From Halorussus rarus (GTDB lineage Archaea > Halobacteriota > Halobacteria > Halobacteriales > Haladaptataceae), in contig NZ_QPMJ01000001.1 of the NCBI RefSeq assembly GCF_003369835.1, positions 620,001 to 684,000 on the forward strand: a stretch of DNA of 64,000 nt, read 5' to 3'. A program made the translations under genes and the position numbers. The notes beneath the pieces were generated by a model, which made no database searches, was not told the origin of the DNA, and saw only the letters and a program-made list of their open reading frames with translations. Below are positions 1-6,361 of this stretch, one piece after another (position 1 is the stretch's first letter; the number at the start of each line of letters is the position of its first letter).

Positions 1-257
1 GGCTTGCGACCGTATTCGCCGCCCCACTTGCCGGCGTAGAGGTTGAGCAGCGCCTTGACGAAGCCGAACGAGACGACGAACGAGCCGATGACGAACAGCG
101 ACTCGACGCCGAGCACGTCCCGGCCCAGCACGGGCACGACGGCGCGCTCGGAGCCGATGGTCAGTCCCGTCGCGAACACCAGCAGGACGTGCAGCGAGAA
201 CTGTCCGAGGTGTTCGCGGATTCCCTGTTCGAGTTCGGCGGCGCTCGTGTTTACCAT
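1..257 (-). CDS. MFS transporter, N-terminal part (runs off window start)
   Basis: The minus-strand frame from an ATG at 257 gives 85 residues before the window ends. It has a short soluble N-terminus, two hydrophobic helices (starting near FSLHVLLVFATGL and ESLFVIGSFVVSFGFVKALL) and then LYAGKWGGEYGRK. That last segment resembles the loop 2-3 motif A (GxxxDRxGRR) of the major facilitator superfamily. This is therefore the start of an inner-membrane secondary transporter; the substrate cannot be told. It is divergent from the HTH regulator on the plus strand, and a 17-bp perfect palindrome lies six bases upstream of its start, so the neighbour may control it. Confidence 0.75.
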   Translation of the reverse strand, partial: MVNTSAAELEQGIREHLGQFSLHVLLVFATGLTIGSERAVVPVLGRDVLGVESLFVIGSFVVSFGFVKALLNLYAGKWGGEYGRK

Positions 258-262
258 CGATG

Positions 263-279
263 TTCCCCCGTAGGGGGAA
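263..279. promoter_or_regulatory. 17-bp palindrome in divergent promoter (operator candidate)
   Basis: TTCCCCCGTAGGGGGAA is a perfect inverted repeat (7-bp arms, 3-nt spacer). It lies between the divergent MFS gene and the HTH gene, next to a TATA-like stretch (GCATATAGG, about 284-292). A regulator bound here could control both directions. The operator role is inferred. Confidence 0.5.
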
Positions 280-346
280 TACCTGCATATAGGTCCTGCC
301 GGACATGACCGGCACCGTTAACCCGGACGAGCTCCGATACTCCTGC

Positions 347-1081
347 ATGAGCCTGTACGAGGCCTCCTTCCGGGTGAAACACGAGTGTCCCTACCGGGAG
401 CTCTCGAAACGTCACCCGGACCTCACGATACGCGAGTGGTACCTCAGCGACTGCCAGGTTCTCGAGATCACGGCCGACCGGGCCCCGACGGACGACCTGC
501 TCGACGAGATCGACCGCCTGGGAACGACGCTCCACGAATCGGTCGACGATTCGGGGCTCCACGTCGTCACGCAGTCCTGCCTCTGCTCGCTCGAGGAATC
601 GATTCTCGAGCGATTCGAGGAGTTCAACTGCCTGTACCAGCCGCCGACGATCCACCGGCACGGCTGGGAACACTACACGGTGATCGCGTTCGACGAAGCC
701 GACGTTCGAGCGTTACACCGGAACCTCGAGGAGGACCGTGACATCGAGGTCCTGTCGAAGACGGCGATCGCGGAGCAGCAACTCCCCCACAGTATGCTTG
801 CGCCGGTCGATCGACTGTTCGACGACGTAACCGACCGGCAACTGGCAGCACTCCAGTTGGCGCTCGAGAACGGCTACTACGAGCAGCCCCGAGAGACCTC
901 CCTCCGCGACCTGGCCGCGCAGACGTCCGTCGCCCGGTCGACGTACGAGGAGCACCTCCGGAAGGCGGAGAACAAGCTCGTGGGGAACGCCGGGGCGTTC
1001 CTTCGACTGGTGGCGGCGAGCAGCGACGCGAATCCGCTGGCCGTTGATCGGGCGAGCCAACGCGGACAGAGTGCAGACTGA
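347..1081 (+). CDS. Bat/NarO-like HTH-10 transcriptional regulator
   Basis: A 244-residue protein if started at the ATG at 347; an in-frame ATG at 305 would add 14 residues. I prefer 347 because relatives, as I recall them, begin MSLYEASFRVKHECPY. The C-terminal 55 residues (LTDRQ-like block, ENGYYEQPRETSLRDLAA) are the bacterio-opsin-activator type HTH. The N-terminal sensory part has Cys14, Cys36, Cys78-x-Cys80, Cys95 and several His residues. The haloarchaeal denitrification regulator NarO also joins a cysteine motif to this HTH, so redox, oxygen or metal sensing is plausible, but the spacing differs and the target is unknown. It is divergent from the MFS gene. Confidence 0.8.
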   Translation: MSLYEASFRVKHECPYRELSKRHPDLTIREWYLSDCQVLEITADRAPTDDLLDEIDRLGTTLHESVDDSGLHVVTQSCLCSLEESILERFEEFNCLYQPPTIHRHGWEHYTVIAFDEADVRALHRNLEEDRDIEVLSKTAIAEQQLPHSMLAPVDRLFDDVTDRQLAALQLALENGYYEQPRETSLRDLAAQTSVARSTYEEHLRKAENKLVGNAGAFLRLVAASSDANPLAVDRASQRGQSAD

Positions 1082-1168
1082 CCTACGGGAGGATGCCCTG
1101 AAGCGGGACTACAGGGTTTTGAGAGTACGGCGAGATACGAACGTCCGGTAGAGAATCCCGGTTCGCCA

Positions 1169-1272
1169 TAGTCCCGGGCGGATTCGAACCGCCGTCATGG
1201 GCTCTCTTCCGCATCGACTCGTAACTCGACACGTCCAAAGGCCCATATGATTGGCCACTACACCACGGGACT
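1169..1272 (-). tRNA. tRNA-Gln (anticodon TTG) with 31-nt intron
   Basis: On the minus strand AGTCCCG pairs with CGGGACT as the 7-bp acceptor, with discriminator A at 1169. The T arm is GGCGG-TTCGAAT-CCGCC. The anticodon loop CTTTGGA gives TTG. The anticodon stem halves TGGGC and GCCCA are separated by an insert at 1204-1234, placed after position 37, the usual archaeal bulge-helix-bulge site. Haloferax volcanii tRNA-Gln is known to carry an intron of the same 31-nt length. Mature length is 73 nt; CCA is not encoded. Confidence 0.95.
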
Positions 1273-1404
1273 TCGCTCACTTCGTTCGCTGGTCCCGTGA
1301 GCATCGAGAATCCTCGGATTCTCTCACCACCACGGGACTCCTCGTTTCACGCGTCGTCCCGCGTGCCTCGCAGTTCCTTCGGAACTGCTCACCACCACGG
1401 GACT
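1262..1404 (-). repeat. Array of tRNA-Gln 5'-end copies and hairpins
   Basis: Upstream of the tRNA-Gln gene (plus-strand coordinates rising), the 17-mer CTCACCACCACGGGACT occurs at 1323-1339 and 1388-1404. Each contains the complement of the tRNA 5' end (1262-1272). An inverted copy GTCCCGTG (1292-1299) can pair with CACGGGAC (1264-1271). Each 17-mer is preceded by a perfect 8-bp hairpin, 1306-1323 (GAGAATCC/GGATTCTC) and 1370-1388 (GCAGTTCC/GGAACTGC). Confidence 0.8.
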
Positions 1405-1496
1405 TCGGCGTGTTCGCACCCGATTCTAGCGCGATGAACCACTTGAACGTATCGCAATCGAAAACCGCCGAGAAATCCGGAGACCGCTCCGCAGAC

Positions 1497-1928
1497 TCAG
1501 TCCGCCTCGCCCTCTTGCCGGACCAGTTCGGCGCACATGTCGGCCTCGGCGTCGAAGCAGTCCGGGCACTGGGGTTCGCGGTCGATGATGGTGTCGAGGC
1601 GCTCGGCGACGGTCTCGTCGATGACGCTCTCTAAGGCCTTCGCCTCGCTCGGGAACTCCTCGACCTCGAGGACGTTGTGGAGGAACCGCTCGATGATGCA
1701 GTAGGTCTGGAGCGCGTCGCGGGCCTGCTCGATGCCCTCGTCGGTGAGGGTGACGCCCTTGTACTTCTCGTGGTCGGCCAGCCCCCGGTCCTGGAGCTTG
1801 CCGATCATCTCGTTGACGCTGGCGGGACTCACGTCGAGTCGGTCGGCGAGCGCCCCGGTCGAGGCCGGACCGTTCTCCATCTGCTGCACGAGATAGATCG
1901 CCTTCAGGTACTGGTCTGCGGTGTTCAT
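1497..1928 (-). CDS. DtxR/MntR-family metal-dependent regulator
   Basis: A 143-residue protein. Residues 1-65 form the DtxR-type winged helix (YLKAIYLVQQ, LADRLDVSPASVNEMIGKL, then GVTLTDEGIEQA). The following helical dimerisation and metal-binding region has the usual C-IIERFL-H and E-FPSEA-E pattern. The end carries an extra cysteine group, QCPDCFDAEADMC. There is no SH3-like third domain, as in short MntR-type members. Its start overlaps the stop of the ferritin-like gene by 4 nt, so the two are co-translated. Fe(II) or Mn(II) sensing is expected; nearby ferritin-like and suf genes favour iron. Confidence 0.88.
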   Translation of the reverse strand: MNTADQYLKAIYLVQQMENGPASTGALADRLDVSPASVNEMIGKLQDRGLADHEKYKGVTLTDEGIEQARDALQTYCIIERFLHNVLEVEEFPSEAKALESVIDETVAERLDTIIDREPQCPDCFDAEADMCAELVRQEGEAD

Positions 1929-2416
1929 TCTCTGGCCTCCATGACCGCGGTCACTTCCTCCACGCCCTCGGCCTCTTCCTCTCGGATCGCCTTCAAGATG
2001 GTGAGTAGTTCCTCTCGGTCGAGGCCGTACTCCGCGTCGCTGGCCTCGATGGCGTCGATCAGGTCGTCGTAGAACTTGTAGGCGGTCTCCTCGCCGTGGA
2101 GCTGGTCGTAGAGCACGCCGTCGAAGTCCTCGGGGCCGGTCTGGGCGTAGGTCCCCTCGACCAGCGCCTGGACCTCCTCGACGGGGACCGGCTCGGCGTC
2201 GAGCCGGTCGATGAGCGCCTCGAGGCGCTCGCGGTGGTCGGCCGACTCCTCGCGGGCGTCCTCGAGCAGCTCCTCGATGGCGTCGTCGCGCTCCTCGGGC
2301 GAGAGCGTGTCGTAGTGGCGCGCCGCCCGGATCTCGACGACCTCCTCCAAGACGACCCCGATCTGGAGCAGGCGGGCGAGCTGGGTGTCCGTAGAGACGC
2401 GGTCGTTGACGGTCAT
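1925..2416 (-). CDS. Ferritin-like/rubrerythrin-type helical protein
   Basis: 163 residues starting MTVNDRVSTDTQ; an open frame continues further upstream but lacks a credible start or homologous sequence. The protein is nearly all helical, with ferritin-like pairs of acidic and histidine residues: EEVVEIRAARHY near residue 30, ESADHRERLEALIDRL, then HGEETAYKFYDDLI and REEEAEGVEEV. This suggests a four-helix bundle able to hold a di-iron centre, in iron storage or oxidative-stress defence. The precise subfamily is not clear. It is the first gene of a two-gene unit with the DtxR-type regulator (ATGA overlap) and lies 131 bp from sufD on the same strand. Confidence 0.7.
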   Translation of the reverse strand: MTVNDRVSTDTQLARLLQIGVVLEEVVEIRAARHYDTLSPEERDDAIEELLEDAREESADHRERLEALIDRLDAEPVPVEEVQALVEGTYAQTGPEDFDGVLYDQLHGEETAYKFYDDLIDAIEASDAEYGLDREELLTILKAIREEEAEGVEEVTAVMEARE

Positions 2417-2547
2417 CCCGACCACCCGCGTTCGTCCGTCGATACGACAGTCATCAAGGGATAGTGAGGAGCACGGCGACTTAACAGGTTTGGTCCGCTG
2501 GCACGTATCGCGCTGCGCTCGTTCCCGCAGAAAAGGGGCGGGCGCGT

Positions 2548-3810
2548 CTATTCCCGGAGCCGTTCGCTGACGCGGGTGTCGAGGTCGTCGCGGAGCTCCT
2601 CGACCTCGACCTCCTCGAGGACGGGCACGAAGAAGCCCTCGACAAGCATGTTGCGGGCCGACCTGTCGTCGACGCCCCGTGAGGTCATGTAGAACATGTC
2701 CTCCTCGTCGATCTGGCCGACGGTCGCCGAGTGGCTCGCCTCGGTGTCGTGGTTGTTGATGATGAGCTTGGGCGAGGCGTCGGCCTCGCTCTCGTCGCTC
2801 AGCATCAGGGTGTTCTCGCGCTGGTAGGAGTTGGTGTCCCACGCCTCGCGGCCGACGTCCTGGACGCCCTCGTACACCGACCGCGCCTCGTCGTCGAGCA
2901 CGCCGCGGGTGACGAGGTCGGCGGTCGTGTGGGCCGTGTTGTGCCAGACCCGGGCCGCGATGTCGAAGTGCTGGTCGTTGTGGCCGAAGAACGCGCCGAC
3001 CGTCTTGGTCTCCGAGCCCTCGCCGTCGAGGTTCGTCTCGACCGAGGACTTGGTCAGCCGGGAACCGAGGTTGCCCTCGACCCAGTTGACCGTGGCGTAG
3101 TCGGCGGCCTCGCCGCGCTTGAGCGAGTAGTGGTACGTCTCCTCGTCCAAGTCCTGGAGCGAGCCGTACTGGACGTGGCTGTTCTCGCCCGCGGCGACCT
3201 CCACGATGCCGCTGTAGTAGCGGTCGCCGTCTGCTCCGGCGGCTTCGCCGCCTTCGCCTCGTTGCGCGTCCGGCGCAACGCCGTCTTCACCCGTGTCCTG
3301 GCGCTCCAGGATAGTCACCGAACTCGACTGCTCGGTGACGACCAGCGTGTAGTTGAACAGCGACTGGGAGTTCTGGGTGGTCCGGATGGTCACGTCCTCG
3401 GCGTCGACGTTCTTCGGGACGTAGACCAGCGTGCCGGTGCTGAACAGCGCGGTCGAGAGCGCGGTGAGGTAGTTCTCCTGGGGGTCGATGACCGACCCGA
3501 AGTGCTCCTTCAGGAGCTCCTCGCGCTCGTCGACGGCCTCGGCGAACGGCAGGACCTCGGCCTCATCGGGGCCGACCTGGTCCTTGTCCTCGGCGGCGTT
3601 CAGCGGGTCGACGAAGTCCTCGTAGTCGAGCGCGTCGAGGTTGGTCCAGTCGCGGCCCGGCGTCCGGATGACGTCGGGCATCTCGAGGTCGCTCAGCGCG
3701 TCGAGCGCGTCCAGCCGCGTCTCGAGCAGCCAGTCGGGCTCGCCGAGCTCGTCGGATATCTGGCGGACCGTCTCCTCCGAGATGGTCTCGTGTACCTGCG
3801 CCGCGGTCAT
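2548..3810 (-). CDS. sufD: SufD, Fe-S cluster assembly scaffold protein
   Basis: 420 residues, SufBD family. The C-terminal signature is intact (LIINNHDTEASHSATVGQID, then EEDMFYMTSRGVDDRSARNMLVEGFF). SufD pairs with SufB and SufC to assemble and hand over Fe-S clusters in the cytoplasm. Its start overlaps the sufB stop by 4 nt (3807-3810), indicating translational coupling. About residues 171-198 are an Asp/Glu/Gly/Ala-rich insert (DTGEDGVAPDAQRGEGG) that interrupts the beta-helix core and is encoded by two perfect DNA hairpins at 3238-3279. It is the last gene of sufC-sufB-sufD. Confidence 0.95.
   Translation of the reverse strand: MTAAQVHETISEETVRQISDELGEPDWLLETRLDALDALSDLEMPDVIRTPGRDWTNLDALDYEDFVDPLNAAEDKDQVGPDEAEVLPFAEAVDEREELLKEHFGSVIDPQENYLTALSTALFSTGTLVYVPKNVDAEDVTIRTTQNSQSLFNYTLVVTEQSSSVTILERQDTGEDGVAPDAQRGEGGEAAGADGDRYYSGIVEVAAGENSHVQYGSLQDLDEETYHYSLKRGEAADYATVNWVEGNLGSRLTKSSVETNLDGEGSETKTVGAFFGHNDQHFDIAARVWHNTAHTTADLVTRGVLDDEARSVYEGVQDVGREAWDTNSYQRENTLMLSDESEADASPKLIINNHDTEASHSATVGQIDEEDMFYMTSRGVDDRSARNMLVEGFFVPVLEEVEVEELRDDLDTRVSERLRE
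3238..3279. repeat. Two adjacent perfect hairpins inside sufD
   Basis: GGCGGC-TTC-GCCGCC at 3238-3252 and GTTGCGC-GTCCG-GCGCAAC at 3261-3279 lie in the part of sufD that codes for a low-complexity insert. The arms are perfect. Their form (short stem, TTC loop) resembles the hairpins beside tRNA-Gln at 1370-1388, so a small palindromic element may have entered the gene in frame. Confidence 0.6.
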
Positions 3811-5237
3811 CCGAGGCTCCCCTCCATTTCGAGTTCGATGAGGCGGTTGAGTTCGACGGCGTACTCGATTGGCAGTTCCTCGGTAATCGGTTCGATGAAC
3901 CCGGAGACGATCATCTGCTTGGCGTCGTCGTCGTCCAGCCCCCGCGATTGGAGGTAGAAGACGTCCTCGTCGCCGATCTTGCCGACGGTGGCCTCGTGAG
4001 CGACGTCGACGGTGCTCTCGTCGATCTCCATGTACGGCATGGTGTCGGACGTCGATTCGTTGTCGAACATCAGCGCGTCACATTCGACCGACGTCGAGGA
4101 GTTGGTAGCGCCCTCGGAGATGTGGACGAGGCCGCGGTAGTTGGTGCGGCCGCCGTCCTTGCTGATGGACTTGGACTCGATGGTGGAGTTGGTGCGGGGC
4201 GCGTTGTGGTAGACCTTCGCGCCGGTGTCGATGTCCTGGCCCTCGCCAGCGAACGCAATCGAGATGTGGTTCGCCGAGGCACCGCGACCCTTGAGGATGG
4301 AGCAGGGGTAGAGCATGGTGGCCTTCGAGCCCATGCTCCCGGAGACCCACTCCATGCGGCCGCCCTTCTCGACGAGGGCGCGCTTGGTGTTGAGGTTGAA
4401 GGTGTTCTTCGACCAGTTCTGCACCGTCGAGTACTGGACGTGGGCGTCCTCGCCGACGAAGACTTCCACGCCCCCGCTGTGGAGGTTGTGGGTGCCGTAC
4501 TTGGGCGCCGAACAGCCCTCGATGTAGTGGACTTCCGAGCCCTCCTCGGCGATGATGAGGGTGTGCTCGAACTGGCCCATGCCCTCGGAGTTCATGCGGA
4601 AGTACGCCTGGACGGGCATCTCGACCGTGACGTCCTCGGGGACGTAGACGAAGCTCCCGCCGGACCAGACGGCGCCGTGGAGCGCGGCGAACTTGTTGTC
4701 GCTCGGGGGCACGCAGGAGGTCATGAAGTGCTCTTTGACGAGGTCCTCGTGTTCCTGGACGGCCTCGTCCATGTTGCAGAACACGACGCCCTTCTCCTCC
4801 CACTGCTCCTGCATGTTCTGGTAGACGACCTCCGACTCGTACTGGGCACCGACACCGGAGAGGGCCTTGCGCTCGGCCTCCGGAATCCCCAGTTTCTCGA
4901 AGGTGTCCTGGATGTCCTCGGGCAGGTCGTCCCAGCTATCGGCGCCTTCGCGCTTGTCGACGTCGGGCCGGATGTACGGGATGATCTCCTCGACGTCGAG
5001 TTCGGAGAGGTCGGGCTGGCCGGGCCAGTCGGTCGGCATCGGCATGTTCTGGTAGTGCTCGAGCGCGCGGAGCCGGCGCTCGAGCATCCAGTCGGGCTCG
5101 TCCTTGTCCTCGCTGATGAGCCGGACGACCTCCTCGGTCAGCCCCTTGTCGGACTTGACCGCCGCGCTCTCCTCCTTCTTGAACGCGAAGCGTTCCTCCG
5201 TGTTTGTCTCTTTCAGTTGATCTTGTTCGGAACTCAT
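3807..5237 (-). CDS. sufB: SufB, Fe-S cluster assembly scaffold protein
   Basis: 476 residues, the usual length for SufB. Recognisable blocks include GVGAQYESEVVYQNMQEQWE, FMTSCVPPSDNKFAALHGAV, SEVHYIEGCSAPKY, MEWVSGSMGSKATMLYPCSI and the C-terminal EATVGKIGDEDVFYLQSRGL. SufB is the central scaffold of the SufBC2D complex, on which the cluster forms using SufC ATPase activity. It sits between sufC (9 nt upstream) and sufD (4-nt overlap). No SufS or SufU gene is present in this stretch, so the sulfur donor must be encoded elsewhere. Confidence 0.97.
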   Translation of the reverse strand: MSSEQDQLKETNTEERFAFKKEESAAVKSDKGLTEEVVRLISEDKDEPDWMLERRLRALEHYQNMPMPTDWPGQPDLSELDVEEIIPYIRPDVDKREGADSWDDLPEDIQDTFEKLGIPEAERKALSGVGAQYESEVVYQNMQEQWEEKGVVFCNMDEAVQEHEDLVKEHFMTSCVPPSDNKFAALHGAVWSGGSFVYVPEDVTVEMPVQAYFRMNSEGMGQFEHTLIIAEEGSEVHYIEGCSAPKYGTHNLHSGGVEVFVGEDAHVQYSTVQNWSKNTFNLNTKRALVEKGGRMEWVSGSMGSKATMLYPCSILKGRGASANHISIAFAGEGQDIDTGAKVYHNAPRTNSTIESKSISKDGGRTNYRGLVHISEGATNSSTSVECDALMFDNESTSDTMPYMEIDESTVDVAHEATVGKIGDEDVFYLQSRGLDDDDAKQMIVSGFIEPITEELPIEYAVELNRLIELEMEGSLG

Positions 5238-5246
5238 GCTATCACC

Positions 5247-6158
5247 TTACGCGGCCTCGTACACTTCTTCGCGGACCCAGTCGTACCCCTTGTCCTCGAG
5301 CTTCTCGGCCAGCTCCGCGCCGCCGCTCATCGCGACTTCGCCGTCGAGCATGACGTGGACGCGGTCGGGCTCGACGTAGTCGAGGATGCGCTGGTAGTGG
5401 GTGATCTGGAGGATGCCGGTGCCCTGCTCGTCGCGCAGGGCGTTGATGCCGTTCGAGACGTCCTGCAGCCGATCGATGTCGAGCCCGGAGTCGATCTCGT
5501 CGAGCACCGCGATGGACGGCTCGAGGATGGCGGCCTGGAGCACCTCGTTCTGCTTCTTCTCGCCGCCGGAGAAGCCGGCGTTGAGGTAGCGCTGGGCGAA
5601 CGTCTCGTCCATGTCGAGCTGCTCCATCTTCTCCGAGAGGATCTGTTGGAACTCCGCGACGTCGACCTCGCCCTCGTCGGCGGGGCCCTCCATCGGGCTG
5701 GTCTCGTAGCCGGCGTCCTCGTCGTCCTCCTCGGCCGCTTCCGCCTCGTCCTCGAAGAGCTCCTCGCGCTCCTCGAGCTTGGCGTTGAGCGCCTGCCGGA
5801 GGAAGTTGACCATCGTGACGCCCTCGATCTCGGCCGGGTACTGGAAGCCGAGGAAGATGCCGAGCGCCGCCCGCTCGTTCGGTTCGAGGTCGAGCAGGTC
5901 CCAGGTCCGCATGTCCTCGGGGATGTCGACCTCGTCGCCGAACTCCCCTTCCTCGAGGTGGAGCAGCACCTCGCCGTCGGTCACCTCGTAGGCCGGGTGG
6001 CCCGCGATGACCTTCGCCGTGGTGGACTTCCCGCTGCCGTTGGGGCCCATCAGGGCGTGAATCTCGCCGGAGTTGACCTCGAGGTCGACGCCGTTGAGGA
6101 TCTTCTCGTCGGCCTCTACGACCTCTGCGTGTAGATCTTTGAGTTCTAGCGTTGCCAT
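5247..6158 (-). CDS. sufC: SufC, ABC-type ATPase of Fe-S assembly
   Basis: 303 residues from the ATG at 6158 (MATLELKDLHAEV); the frame is open 45 nt further but SufC proteins start here. Walker A GPNGSGKST is at 38-46, the signature FSGGEKKQNEV near 195-205 and Walker B with VLDEIDSGLDID just after. It is longer than bacterial SufC (about 250) because of an acidic insert near residues 140-165 (EDEAEAAEEDDEDAGYE), a common haloarchaeal type of loop. It powers the SufBCD complex. It is the first gene of the suf operon, behind a promoter region with two inverted repeats. Confidence 0.96.
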   Translation of the reverse strand: MATLELKDLHAEVVEADEKILNGVDLEVNSGEIHALMGPNGSGKSTTAKVIAGHPAYEVTDGEVLLHLEEGEFGDEVDIPEDMRTWDLLDLEPNERAALGIFLGFQYPAEIEGVTMVNFLRQALNAKLEEREELFEDEAEAAEEDDEDAGYETSPMEGPADEGEVDVAEFQQILSEKMEQLDMDETFAQRYLNAGFSGGEKKQNEVLQAAILEPSIAVLDEIDSGLDIDRLQDVSNGINALRDEQGTGILQITHYQRILDYVEPDRVHVMLDGEVAMSGGAELAEKLEDKGYDWVREEVYEAA

Positions 6159-6186
6159 TGTAGGTTCACCTAAGTCGTTCGAAGAA

Positions 6187-6228
6187 TGGGTTGTCCGACC
6201 CATAATGCTTTCGCATTCCCACGTAAAT
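6187..6228 (-). promoter_or_regulatory. suf operon promoter with two inverted repeats
   Basis: Reading the minus strand, a weak TATA-like stretch (ATTTACG, near 6222-6228) is followed by two inverted repeats: AATGC-TTTC-GCATT (6204-6217) and TGGGT-TGTCCG-ACCCA (6187-6202). The second one falls about where transcription should begin, roughly 30-45 nt before the sufC ATG. A repressor site is possible; the protein is not known. Confidence 0.35.
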
Positions 6229-6361
6229 GGTTTCTCGGTCTGGAAAATTACTTTTCGGAATGAGAAAAGCTGTCACGTTAGCCGACGGCCGTCCGGGGCC
6301 TCGAATTCGCCGGTAAAACGGCCTCAGGCGTGTATTTCGGCCGTCGGTGACGGACGCCGAC

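Noticed and set aside
1083..1304. 73-codon minus-strand frame over tRNA-Gln
   Set aside because: It translates through the tRNA and its intron; no protein features.
3948..6134. 728-codon plus-strand open frame opposite sufB and sufC
   Set aside because: It is the antisense shadow of two well-supported genes. The translation is a run of Val/Leu/Asp/Arg typical of haloarchaeal antisense frames, without domains.
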